From Candidatus Auribacterota bacterium (GTDB lineage Bacteria > Auribacterota > UBA6266): DNA of 17,106 nucleotides. Made by a program: the position numbers and the translations under genes. The notes under the pieces were generated by a model. The model saw only the letters and a list, made by a program, of their open reading frames with translations. It searched no databases and was not told the DNA's origin. The DNA is taken from positions 1-17,106 of the forward strand of contig JAFGBE010000128.1 in the NCBI GenBank assembly GCA_016933315.1. The letters run 5' to 3'. Shown piece by piece: positions 8,512 to 14,661 of this stretch (the stretch's first letter is position 1; every line of letters begins with the position of its first letter).

Positions 8512-9639
8512 TTAATTCAGCCTGATTTTCACATCGCTGACATAAAGCACGCAACTTCTGTTTTCACCTTTTTTAATTTTAAATTTCAATTCCCCTATAT
8601 TATCCCATTTCGTAAGTTCCTCGGAAATTTCTCTCCCTGCCTGGGGATTCCAGTACAACCCTTTTTCAGGAAAGTCCTTAAGAGGAATCTCATATTTCTG
8701 CCAGTCCGATGAAATGGGTTTTACGGAATTTAAATCGATTCCCACTTCGACCTTCGGGTCATCAGCCTTTACGACGTTTAACTCGACTTTCTCCCCGCCT
8801 TTCTCGCTTTTAAGCATGAATTCAAGAACACCGCGCGACCTTGCGTTGCTCAGATCAAGCGGGCCAAAAGCAAATGCTCCGCCTGAATAATCTTTAGCGT
8901 CCAAAACCATTTTAATCGAAGGTTTGCCTTCATAGATATTTTCAACAATCTCAATTTCGCTTTTCCCTCCATATGTATACGTGTATAAAGGCTCCCCCTC
9001 TTTATATACGTTTAACTCCCTTATCGAAGATTTCCCGCCCGCGGTTAAAACGACATCATCAAAATAAAGGATTATATCTTTACCCCTTTTGGGATCCGGC
9101 CTCGTCCTTATTTTCAGTTCAGTAATATTCGACCAGTCAAATTTTATGGGTAATTCCTTGCCCTGCGCGCCATCCCAGTAAACAGCATTCAAGGGAAAAG
9201 AGGACAAGGGAATGGTTATCTTCTGCCATTCTTTGCTTATCTCGGCAATCATGGCCACATTAAAGGAGCTCTCCGCTTTCCGGCCGTCGTTTTGTTCATT
9301 AACTAACGCAATTTCAAATTGTTCCCCGCCGCTGCCGCCTTTAACCCAAAACTGAAGGTTTCCCTTTTCTTTTATAGAAGAAGCATCTACCGGGCTGTGC
9401 AATGAATATCCGGCTCCTGAATAATTATTATGGTCAAGTTCCAGCCTTAAGCAGATTTCACCTGAATGCGAATTTTCTTCGGTTATATCGGCAAAACTAG
9501 ATGATGAAGGATATGAATATACATATCTGCCGGGTTCATCCTTGAATACTTCGGCAAATTCACAATCATCGGCACAGGACAGGCAGGCAAAAAGAAAAAC
9601 CGCAAAAACAAAACCGCAACATCCTGAAAACATCTTCAT
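8512..9639 (-). CDS. Secreted protein with two tandem carbohydrate-binding-like domains
   Basis: This 375-residue non-catalytic exported protein contains two copies of the domain found alone in the small proteins downstream. Copy one (about 28-200) has GRYVYSYP, FWVKGGSGGEQFEI, WQKITIPLSSF, VYWDG, FDWSNITELKI and LYFDDVVL. Copy two (about 205-375) has LYTYTYGG, FMLKSEKGGEKVEL, WQKYEIPLKDF, LYWN, TKWDNIGELKF and LYVSDVKI. The signal peptide (FVFAVFLFACLSC) is cysteine-rich; a lipoprotein cut at LFAC is possible but not canonical, so soluble secretion and lipid anchoring both remain open. The ATG at 9639 follows GGGGGA. The frame runs back to 9675, but that extension would put the start inside the operator repeats. 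It is the first gene of the operon with the GH9 enzyme, which suggests it assists attack on the same polymer; that role is inference. Confidence 0.87.
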   Translation of the reverse strand: MKMFSGCCGFVFAVFLFACLSCADDCEFAEVFKDEPGRYVYSYPSSSSFADITEENSHSGEICLRLELDHNNYSGAGYSLHSPVDASSIKEKGNLQFWVKGGSGGEQFEIALVNEQNDGRKAESSFNVAMIAEISKEWQKITIPLSSFPLNAVYWDGAQGKELPIKFDWSNITELKIRTRPDPKRGKDIILYFDDVVLTAGGKSSIRELNVYKEGEPLYTYTYGGKSEIEIVENIYEGKPSIKMVLDAKDYSGGAFAFGPLDLSNARSRGVLEFMLKSEKGGEKVELNVVKADDPKVEVGIDLNSVKPISSDWQKYEIPLKDFPEKGLYWNPQAGREISEELTKWDNIGELKFKIKKGENRSCVLYVSDVKIRLN

Positions 9640-9664
9640 AATTTCCCCCTTTTTTATAATTATT

Positions 9665-9712
9665 ACATACCACAATATACCTGTAATATACCACCTAAAA
9701 GCCTTTTGTCAA
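9665..9712 (-). promoter_or_regulatory. Promoter with triple direct-repeat operator before the binding-protein/GH9 operon
   Basis: On the minus strand TTGACA (9707-9712) is 16 bases from TATATT (9685-9690) with a TGG just before it. The three repeats are TGGTATAT (9686-9693), AGGTATAT (9675-9682) and TGGTATGT (9665-9672), again 11 and 10 bp apart. Layout, spacing and the change to AGG in the middle copy are the same as before the GH94 gene. Transcription would start within or just after the middle copy, so a protein bound here should block initiation. Confidence 0.82.
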
Positions 9713-9748
9713 GGGGGAAATATTCATTCTCTGTTTAATCCGGCAAGA

Positions 9749-10858
9749 TTATTTCTTCGAACAGCTCTCTCTTATTACCAGCGAAGCCGGCATAAGACTT
9801 TTTACAGGAAGAAGATTTTTACCTTCAATTAACTGGACCGCTTTCTGAATGGAAATCCGACCTATCTCTTTCTTGTAGACTTTCATAGTGGTTAGAGGAG
9901 GGGTTGTATGGGAAGACAATTCAATATCATCAAACCCGATAACGGAGATATCTCCCGGCACATCTAAATTCTTTTGCTTTATAGCTTTGATGGCGCCGAT
10001 TGCTGATTCATCGTTTATTGCAAATATCGCCGTGGGATATTCCTTCGCCCTGCCCAGCATTTTCATCATTGCGCTATATCCGCCATCGATATGCAAATCA
10101 CTTTCCGAAATCAATTTTTCATCGATTTTAATACCGCTTTCATCCATAGCTTTCTTGTAGCCTTCAAAGCGTTCTTTTGTAACCTGCCTTCCTGAAGGCC
10201 CGCTGATAAAACCGATTTTTTTATGCCCAAGGGAGATAATATACTTAACCGCCTCATAAGCGCCGAGCGAGTTATCCGTAACGACGGTGCTTATGCTCTT
10301 ATAAGGGATCATGTGGTCAATCATAACAATCGGAATCGCCCTTCCATATACAGAAACAATCAACTTCTCGGTAAAGGCCGTATCTATCCTGCCGATAAAA
10401 ACAATTCCGCTTATGCTTTTGTCATTCAAGAGGCGGCTGGCCAGAGAATCTATATCTTCCTCATTGTTTTCAACGGAGACAAGGTAAAAACCATATCTGA
10501 ATTTTGATGCTTCCGCCTCCGCGCCTTCCAATATCTCAACAAAATACGGGTTCTGAGAAAGGGGAAATTTCGAGTCTCTGACAAAAACGAACGCGATGTT
10601 TCTGGATTTATCCTTATCCTCTGAATAACCTATTACGAATGTGCCCCTGCCTCTCAAAGGCTGCAGCAGGCCTTCCTCAACCAGAAGAGAAATCCCTTTT
10701 CTTACGGTCATCCTGTTCAGCGAAAGATTCTTGCTGAATTGCCGCTCTGAAGGAATATGCTGCCCGGGTTTATATTTGCCTCTTGTTATCTGAGACCTCA
10801 GATAATCCGCGAACTGTTTATATATCAGATCCGGTTTGCTCCTATCAAATTCTTCCAT
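9749..10858 (-). CDS. GntR/LacI hybrid transcriptional regulator (AraR-type architecture)
   Basis: This 369-residue protein pairs a GntR-type winged helix (about 10-76: PSERQ at 36-40, NRMTVRKGISLLVEEGLL, RGRGTFV) with a LacI/periplasmic-binding-like sugar-sensing domain (about 87-365: GIVFIG, GFISGPSGR, AIFAINDESAIGAI, VIGFDDIELSSHTTPPLTTM, VIRES). The same combination occurs in AraR of Bacillus, a sugar-relieved repressor. Here the effector is probably a saccharide released by the neighbouring glycosidases, but nothing in the sequence identifies it. The ATG follows AGGAG with 6 bases of spacing. It lies between two target-like operons and has a two-copy version of the repeat in its own promoter, which points to autoregulation. 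I saw no similarity to the AraR operator (palindromic with GTAC) in the repeats, so the binding mode would have to differ. Confidence 0.92.
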   Translation of the reverse strand: MEEFDRSKPDLIYKQFADYLRSQITRGKYKPGQHIPSERQFSKNLSLNRMTVRKGISLLVEEGLLQPLRGRGTFVIGYSEDKDKSRNIAFVFVRDSKFPLSQNPYFVEILEGAEAEASKFRYGFYLVSVENNEEDIDSLASRLLNDKSISGIVFIGRIDTAFTEKLIVSVYGRAIPIVMIDHMIPYKSISTVVTDNSLGAYEAVKYIISLGHKKIGFISGPSGRQVTKERFEGYKKAMDESGIKIDEKLISESDLHIDGGYSAMMKMLGRAKEYPTAIFAINDESAIGAIKAIKQKNLDVPGDISVIGFDDIELSSHTTPPLTTMKVYKKEIGRISIQKAVQLIEGKNLLPVKSLMPASLVIRESCSKK

Positions 10859-10877
10859 TTACACTCCTTCTTAAAAG

Positions 10878-10895
10878 CCATACCATTATATACCA
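10878..10895 (-). promoter_or_regulatory. Two-copy repeat in the regulator's own promoter region
   Basis: On the minus strand TGGTATAT (10888-10895) and TGGTATGG (10878-10885) are direct repeats 10 bp apart, about 20-37 bases upstream of the regulator ATG. The first copy runs into TATAAT, a good -10. No TTGACA lies at the right distance, so this promoter looks weaker than the other four. The AGG middle copy is missing. This fits an autoregulatory site of lower or different occupancy. Confidence 0.65.
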
Positions 10896-10923
10896 CATCT
10901 ATTTTTCCAGGAAAAGATTTTTT

Positions 10924-10953
10924 AAAAAAAATGGGCTGGATGTCCTCCAGCCC
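10924..10953 (-). terminator. Intrinsic terminator of the PEP-CTERM gene
   Basis: On the minus strand an 8-bp perfect stem (GGGCTGGA with TCCAGCCC, 10933-10953) closes a 5-base loop and is followed by an A and then a run of seven to eight T residues. It begins 27 bases after the PEP-CTERM gene stop and ends before the regulator promoter, so it insulates the regulator from upstream transcription. Confidence 0.9.
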
Positions 10954-10980
10954 ATAATCCATAATCATTGAAGCCTGTAT

Positions 10981-11712
10981 CTATTCCCTTTTACCCCTCC
11001 TGGCTGAGAACACCAAACCTAAGATACCCGCGCCAAGCAGAATAACTGTTGACGGTTCCGGAACACTTGTAAAATAAATGTCGTCAAGCAAAACGGTGGA
11101 ATTTGCGCTGGGAAGGTCTGATTCCACTTTAAACCTGACACCCGTAAGCGCAGTAAGGTCCAATGATCCGGGATGCCCGTCATACTGATAATCAAGTGTA
11201 AAATCAGCTATAGGGACAACTACCTGCTGCCAACCCGTTGTAACACCCGCCAGATAATCTGTAATCAAAAGATCATCTGTTTGCTGCTCGCCTATACCCG
11301 TATCGTAACCGCCGCTGTTCAAACAAATCTTAAAAAGTTCCCCCCCCTGAACACCTTTGACCCAGAAAGAAAGATACTCATAGGCAGAAACATCGTGTGT
11401 CACCATGCTGGAACCTATACTGTCTTTTCCGTTTCCGTCGCTGGCAATCTGGATGGCCGCTCTTGTTGTCCAATCGGAACTGTAAGTATGTGTCCAGTTG
11501 AACCTTGCCGCATATGTTCCGGAATGGGCGCCGGATGTTACGGAAGGCGCCGACGTGCCGGCTAATTCTACCGTGTCTCCCCCGTCACTGAAACCGTAAG
11601 ACCAGTTTATTTCCCCGATAGGGCTATCTTCATCCTCGCCCCACCAGAACAAATCCGCACTGGCAATAGCGCTTGAAACACAAAGAAACACACACATAAG
11701 AAAATACTTCAT
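10981..11712 (-). CDS. PEP-CTERM protein with a carbohydrate-binding-like domain
   Basis: This 243-residue exported protein has an N-terminal signal peptide (MKYFLMCVFLCVSSAIASA), one beta domain and a C-terminal PEP-CTERM sorting signal: VPEP at 217-220, a hydrophobic stretch to about 235, then the basic tail RRGKRE. PEP-CTERM proteins are processed by an exosortase in Gram-negative bacteria and often associate with extracellular polysaccharide; no exosortase gene is in this window. The central domain is a diverged relative of the small binding proteins: YLSFWVKGVQGGELFKI, WQQVVVPIADF, YQYDG, LDLTALTGVRFKV and LLDDIYF. The ATG follows GGGGGA. The gene is monocistronic, with its own triple-repeat promoter and its own terminator, so it is probably a surface-retained version of the binding domain under the same control as the cellulase genes. 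Confidence 0.9.
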   Translation of the reverse strand: MKYFLMCVFLCVSSAIASADLFWWGEDEDSPIGEINWSYGFSDGGDTVELAGTSAPSVTSGAHSGTYAARFNWTHTYSSDWTTRAAIQIASDGNGKDSIGSSMVTHDVSAYEYLSFWVKGVQGGELFKICLNSGGYDTGIGEQQTDDLLITDYLAGVTTGWQQVVVPIADFTLDYQYDGHPGSLDLTALTGVRFKVESDLPSANSTVLLDDIYFTSVPEPSTVILLGAGILGLVFSARRGKRE

Positions 11713-11741
11713 ACGTCTTCCCCCTTTCTTTTGTTAAATAT

Positions 11742-11790
11742 ATATACCATTGTAATCCTTTTATATACCACTCAATCTTATTTTTGTCAA
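11742..11790 (-). promoter_or_regulatory. Promoter with triple direct-repeat operator before the PEP-CTERM gene
   Basis: On the minus strand TTGACA (11785-11790) is 17 bases from TATATA (11762-11767). The repeats are TGGTATAT (11763-11770), a degenerate AGGATTAC (11752-11759) and TGGTATAT (11742-11749), with the same 11 and 10 bp spacing as the other sites. The middle copy keeps AGG but has lost the GGTAT match, while its position is exact, which supports one composite element rather than chance repeats. Confidence 0.78.
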
Positions 11791-11816
11791 CCCACAATTT
11801 AAATTTTCGGGATTTA

Positions 11817-12521
11817 CTAAATATCGTCCTGTGTAAACCACAGGGGATGGGAATAATGCGGGATTCTCGTAAAAAATTCTACATGCCCGTCCAAAAACAA
11901 AAAATTTGCGCCTCTTTTGTGTGCCATTCTGACAGCATCAGTTACGCTGCCTAAGGGGGATCCGCTCGCTCCGTAAGGAAATTTCGGATCAATTTCACAA
12001 TACCAGCCGTCAAATATTATAGCTGTCCCGGACAAATCCTTAACACAGTCTGTCTTTCTCATTTCATAGACCCCTCCACCTGCTAAAACCATATTGATGG
12101 TGTAATACCACGGCGCAGCATCTTCATCTCCGGGGTTCGGATTTTTTCCGGGGCTTTTAGAGGGACAGCTATATATTCCCTGATAAGTTGACCCGTCATT
12201 TTTGGGGTCCAGCCTGAAAGACAGTCCGGGGGCATAAGGAAGAAGGGCATCCTGCCAGCTCATATTCTTAAAGGGCCCGGAAAAAATACCGGAATGCCCT
12301 TTTGGTATATACCCGTTCCACTCATTGGCATACATATTAAGGGCATATCCCATCTGTCTCATCTGGTTCTGGCAGGAAACCGTCTGGGCGGCTTCTGTTG
12401 CAGAACGCAGGGCAGGAAGAATAAAAGAAACAAGTATACTGATAATAGCTATAACAACAAGAAGCTCTATTAAGGTAAACCCCTGTTTTCTAAAATTTAG
12501 ACTTCTTCCCGATTTAACCAT
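11817..12521 (-). CDS. Prepilin-type protein with H-X9-DG C-terminal motif
   Basis: This 234-residue protein has a class III prepilin leader: a basic start, then G14 before FTLIELLVVIAIISILVSFILPAL, with the conserved glutamate E19 at mature position 5. Prepilin peptidase should cut after G14 and the helix should anchor or assemble the protein as a pseudopilin. The ectodomain has a CQNQMRQMGYALNMYANEWNGYIP segment and ends with H201, nine residues, then D211-G212 (FLFLDGHVEFF), the H-X9-DG arrangement common in multicopy prepilin-like proteins of Planctomycetes, Verrucomicrobia and Lentisphaerae. Its role is not established for that family. It stands alone, with no secretion-ATPase or pilin-assembly genes nearby, and it shares the repeat operator with the cellulase genes. 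The ATG at 12521 is 3 bases beyond the GGGATA of the third repeat, which may also serve as a weak ribosome site. Confidence 0.92.
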   Translation of the reverse strand: MVKSGRSLNFRKQGFTLIELLVVIAIISILVSFILPALRSATEAAQTVSCQNQMRQMGYALNMYANEWNGYIPKGHSGIFSGPFKNMSWQDALLPYAPGLSFRLDPKNDGSTYQGIYSCPSKSPGKNPNPGDEDAAPWYYTINMVLAGGGVYEMRKTDCVKDLSGTAIIFDGWYCEIDPKFPYGASGSPLGSVTDAVRMAHKRGANFLFLDGHVEFFTRIPHYSHPLWFTQDDI

Positions 12522-12522
12522 A

Positions 12523-12578
12523 ATATCCCAGTGAATACCTTTCGTATACCATATAACAGAATATTATGCTTTTGTCAA
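12523..12578 (-). promoter_or_regulatory. Promoter with triple direct-repeat operator before the prepilin gene
   Basis: On the minus strand TTGACA (12573-12578) is followed 17 bases later by TATATG (12550-12555), or 16 bases later by TTATAT. The repeats are TGGTATAC (12544-12551), AGGTATTC (12533-12540) and TGGGATAT (12523-12530), spaced 11 and 10 bp as at the other sites. The block is shifted about six bases downstream relative to the -35, and its last copy reaches the start codon, so a bound protein could also affect translation start access. Confidence 0.72.
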
Positions 12579-12667
12579 ATTCCAAAAAAGGTAAACACCA
12601 GGGGAAGTCGCATAACGCGCCAGGCCTGTTTATCTCCAAGCCCGGGCTTCGATGCTATCAATTAAAT

Positions 12668-13315
12668 TCAATTTGACCCGCAGTTGGGGCACCACTCCGC
12701 TTCGCCGTCGGAAAAATAACAATTAACGCCGTCCGGATGATTTCCTTCCCTATCGCATACCAGGGGGGTTTTGCCATTATCCTCAGGGGCGCAGTCACAG
12801 TTGTAAACATAACCCGAATGTTCATCGATATCCTCGGCGGAAGAAATATAATTATATGTATTCGGGCAGGTAAAAGTTTCTAAATCGGAGATATATTCAG
12901 GGTAAAGCCTTGATAATCTGTCGGGATACACCATGTATTCCATTTTATAAACCTGGCACGCCGTTCCTATTTGCCGGATACGGCTTATACACATCACCTG
13001 TTTCGCCTCTTTTGCGGCGGATACGAATTTCGGAATAGCGATCAGTGAAAAAAGAATCCAGATTACGGTCAACAATATAGTCAGGTAACCTATTATAAGT
13101 CCCGCTATGGCCATCCCTCTTCCTGAAAGTTTACCCCCGGAAGATTTGATTTTGGACAGGGCTATATGCCCGCATATCACAGCGGGTATCCCCAAGAGCG
13201 GGCCAAGACAGATACAGAAGCCTACAAACCCGATAATTGAAAGCACCATACTTATAATAGCCAGATTGTTTGTTTCCGGTTTTTCCGCAACATTGACAGG
13301 TATATTTTCAGCCAT
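12668..13315 (-). CDS. Membrane protein: DUF4190-like region joined to a pseudopilin-like ectodomain
   Basis: This protein has 215 residues from the ATG at 13315, which follows GGAAGGG. The N-terminus is acidic and short, then two hydrophobic hairpins (about 19-49 and 66-96) resemble the DUF4190 membrane domain, including GHIALSKIK and GRGMAIAGLIIGY. The second membrane segment runs directly into IPKFVSAAKEAKQVMCISRIRQIGTACQVYKMEY, which closely parallels the post-helix part of the prepilin-type protein in the next gene. The C-terminus is cysteine-rich and also carries H193, nine residues, D203-G204 (NCYFSDGEAEW), the H-X9-DG pattern. There is no prepilin peptidase site. It appears to be a pseudopilin-type ectodomain held in the membrane by a DUF4190 unit. 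Function is unknown. It lies 20 bases after the superoxide reductase gene and is probably co-transcribed with it. Confidence 0.8.
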   Translation of the reverse strand: MAENIPVNVAEKPETNNLAIISMVLSIIGFVGFCICLGPLLGIPAVICGHIALSKIKSSGGKLSGRGMAIAGLIIGYLTILLTVIWILFSLIAIPKFVSAAKEAKQVMCISRIRQIGTACQVYKMEYMVYPDRLSRLYPEYISDLETFTCPNTYNYISSAEDIDEHSGYVYNCDCAPEDNGKTPLVCDREGNHPDGVNCYFSDGEAEWCPNCGSN

Positions 13316-13335
13316 AGCTTTCCCTTCCTTATTGA

Positions 13336-13731
13336 TTACCTGATTTTCAATTCCCGTGAATTCTGCCAAAGGCCATGGATATTGCAATAACTTGAAGCAT
13401 AGACAACACCGGGCTTATCTGTCTTAAAAGCGAAAATACACCGGTAATCGGAATAAACGGAACTTGTGTCGGGGCCTTTTACCGAAGCGCCGTGTGCGTT
13501 AAACTCCGCCGTCCCTATCTGACAGGGAAATTTCTCCCCCTCAGGCTGGAAATACAATTTTATCCAGCTTATATGGTGCTCGGTTTTGTTCGGATGCGGG
13601 ATTTCTTTCCCCACTATTACTTTTACTTCAAAGACTTTCCCTTTTTCAACTGTTTCGGGCATATCTATTACGGGCACATGTTTTTCGCTTTTCCAATCGG
13701 CTGACTGAAAAAGGTTGCCTATGTTATTCAT
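13336..13731 (-). CDS. Superoxide reductase (neelaredoxin/class II desulfoferrodoxin type)
   Basis: This 131-residue cytoplasmic non-haem iron protein reduces superoxide to peroxide without making oxygen, as used by anaerobes and microaerophiles. The iron-site ligands are all present: H18 in EKHVPVI, H46 and H52 in HPNKTEHHI, and C116 and H119 in SYCNIHG; E16 and K17 match the conserved catalytic loop. The N-terminal desulforedoxin domain of class I enzymes is absent, so this is the single-iron type, at the usual size. The ATG at 13731 follows GGGAGGG. The frame runs back into the tRNA-Glu gene to a TTG at 13845, but that extension would cross the promoter and was rejected. Its own promoter with an extended -10 lies just upstream, and the DUF4190-like gene follows closely. 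Confidence 0.95.
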   Translation of the reverse strand: MNNIGNLFQSADWKSEKHVPVIDMPETVEKGKVFEVKVIVGKEIPHPNKTEHHISWIKLYFQPEGEKFPCQIGTAEFNAHGASVKGPDTSSVYSDYRCIFAFKTDKPGVVYASSYCNIHGLWQNSRELKIR

Positions 13732-13783
13732 AACACCCTCCCTTGTCGAATTGATGCCGTGGTTACATGCTGGCGAAGATGTG

Positions 13784-13812
13784 ATTATAGCAAAACATAA
13801 CAAAAAAGATAA
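13784..13812 (-). promoter_or_regulatory. Promoter of the superoxide reductase gene
   Basis: On the minus strand an extended -10, TGCTATAAT (TATAAT at 13784-13789), lies 17 bases from a weak -35 TTATCT (13807-13812). Initiation would be near 13777, leaving about 45 bases of leader before the ATG. Confidence 0.65.
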
Positions 13813-13833
13813 GCCTTTATTCGCGAGGAAAAA

Positions 13834-13909
13834 TGGCGACCCCAACGGGAGTCGAACCCGTGTTGCAGGGATGAAAACCCTGTGTCCTAGGCCACTAGAC
13901 GATGGGGTC
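13834..13909 (-). tRNA. tRNA-Glu (anticodon TTC)
   Basis: This 76-base tRNA has an encoded CCA. The acceptor stem GACCCCA pairs with TGGGGTC, with G as discriminator base. The anticodon stem CAGGG/CCCTG holds the loop TTTTCAT, giving anticodon TTC (glutamate). The T arm carries GTTCGACTC. It follows tRNA-Lys by 12 bases and probably shares its transcript; a T5 run follows the CCA. Confidence 0.97.
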
Positions 13910-13921
13910 GCGGGAAATGGA

Positions 13922-13997
13922 TGGTGAGCCAGCTGGGACTCGGACCCAGGACACCCGCCTTAAAAGGGCGGTGCTCTACCAACTGAGCTACTGGCCC
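13922..13997 (-). tRNA. tRNA-Lys (anticodon TTT)
   Basis: This 76-base tRNA has an encoded CCA. The acceptor stem GGGCCAG pairs with CTGGCTC (one G-T pair) and the discriminator is A. The anticodon stem CCGCC/GGCGG holds loop CTTTTAA, giving anticodon TTT (lysine). The D arm is GCTCAGTTGGTAGAGC and the T arm contains GGTCCGAGTCC. It is the first gene of a two-tRNA unit. Confidence 0.97.
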
Positions 13998-14021
13998 AAA
14001 AATAAAAAGAGCAAACCAGAA

Positions 14022-14049
14022 ATTATATACAAAAAAGGGGTTATGTCAA
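14022..14049 (-). promoter_or_regulatory. Consensus promoter of the tRNA-Lys/tRNA-Glu unit
   Basis: On the minus strand a perfect TTGACA (14044-14049) and a perfect TATAAT (14022-14027) are separated by 16 bases. Initiation near 14015 would give a leader of about 18 bases before tRNA-Lys. This is the strongest vegetative promoter in the window, as expected for stable RNA. It begins 31 bases after the frr stop. Confidence 0.88.
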
Positions 14050-14080
14050 TTAATTTATATGCAAACACAAGAAGGGAAAA

Positions 14081-14641
14081 TCAAACTTCCATTATTTCTT
14101 TTTCTTTGTGTTTTACCAATTCATCAATTTCTTTTATATGCTCATCGGTTTTTTTCTGTGTTTTCTCAACAGCTTCGAATTTCTCATCCTCGGTAACAGT
14201 CGCCTCTTTGAATTCTCTTTCAATTTCGTGATTGGCATGGCGCCTGATATTTCTTATGGAAACTTTTCCGTCTTCGGACATCTTTTTCACAAGTTTTATC
14301 AAATCTTTTCTTCTTTCCTCATTCAGCTCAGGAATCGGTATGCGTAAAATCCTGCCGTCATTATTCGGGGTTATACCCAGGTCCGATTTCATAATAGCTT
14401 TTTCAATAGCCGAAACCGCGCCGACATCCCAGGGCTGCACAACGATAAGCCTGGGATCCGGAGTCGTAATACCGGCAATCTCCCTAAGCTTCAGCTGAGA
14501 GCCATAATACTCAACCATAATATTCTCCACCAATGAGGGGGAAGCCTTTCCGGTCCGGATAGAAGAAAACTCGTCATGCACGTTTCTCACGCTTTTCTTC
14601 ATATGATCTTCCATTTCATCAAGAATTTTTTTAAGAGCCAT
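14081..14641 (-). CDS. frr: Ribosome recycling factor
   Basis: This 186-residue factor acts with EF-G to split the ribosome after termination. The full family length is present, with the RTGKASPSLV segment near residues 29-38, GITTPDPRLIVVQPWD, the domain II region LGITPNNDGRILRIPIPELNEERR, and the long C-terminal helix (HANHEIEREFKE onward). The ATG at 14641 follows GGGAGG. The in-frame extension to 14665 overlaps the end of pyrH and is not needed. It lies 20 bases after pyrH, completing the usual rpsB-tsf-pyrH-frr order. Confidence 0.98.
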   Translation of the reverse strand: MALKKILDEMEDHMKKSVRNVHDEFSSIRTGKASPSLVENIMVEYYGSQLKLREIAGITTPDPRLIVVQPWDVGAVSAIEKAIMKSDLGITPNNDGRILRIPIPELNEERRKDLIKLVKKMSEDGKVSIRNIRRHANHEIEREFKEATVTEDEKFEAVEKTQKKTDEHIKEIDELVKHKEKEIMEV

Positions 14642-14661
14642 TCCTACCTCCCTGTCCAAAA

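Noticed and set aside
9530..9560. Lipobox in the double-domain protein (LFAC or CLSC)
   Set aside because: Neither fits the usual [LVI][ASTVI][GAS]C well (F before A, or C at position -3), so lipid anchoring is noted as a possibility only.
12638..12649. Perfect palindrome AAGCCCGGGCTT after the DUF4190-like gene, possible terminator
   Set aside because: The stem is at most four pairs around a four-base loop and no T run follows on the minus strand, so it is not a convincing intrinsic terminator.
13732..13845. N-terminal extension of the superoxide reductase that looks like a lipoprotein signal (LLCFAIITSSPAC)
   Set aside because: The only start would be a TTG inside the tRNA-Glu gene, and the stretch coincides with the extended -10 promoter. 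The ATG at 13731 has a good ribosome site and gives the normal protein length.
13834..13997. tRNA pair at the border of housekeeping and polysaccharide genes as a possible island attachment site
   Set aside because: I saw no duplicated tRNA 3' end, integrase or mobility gene anywhere in the window, and base composition does not change sharply at the border.
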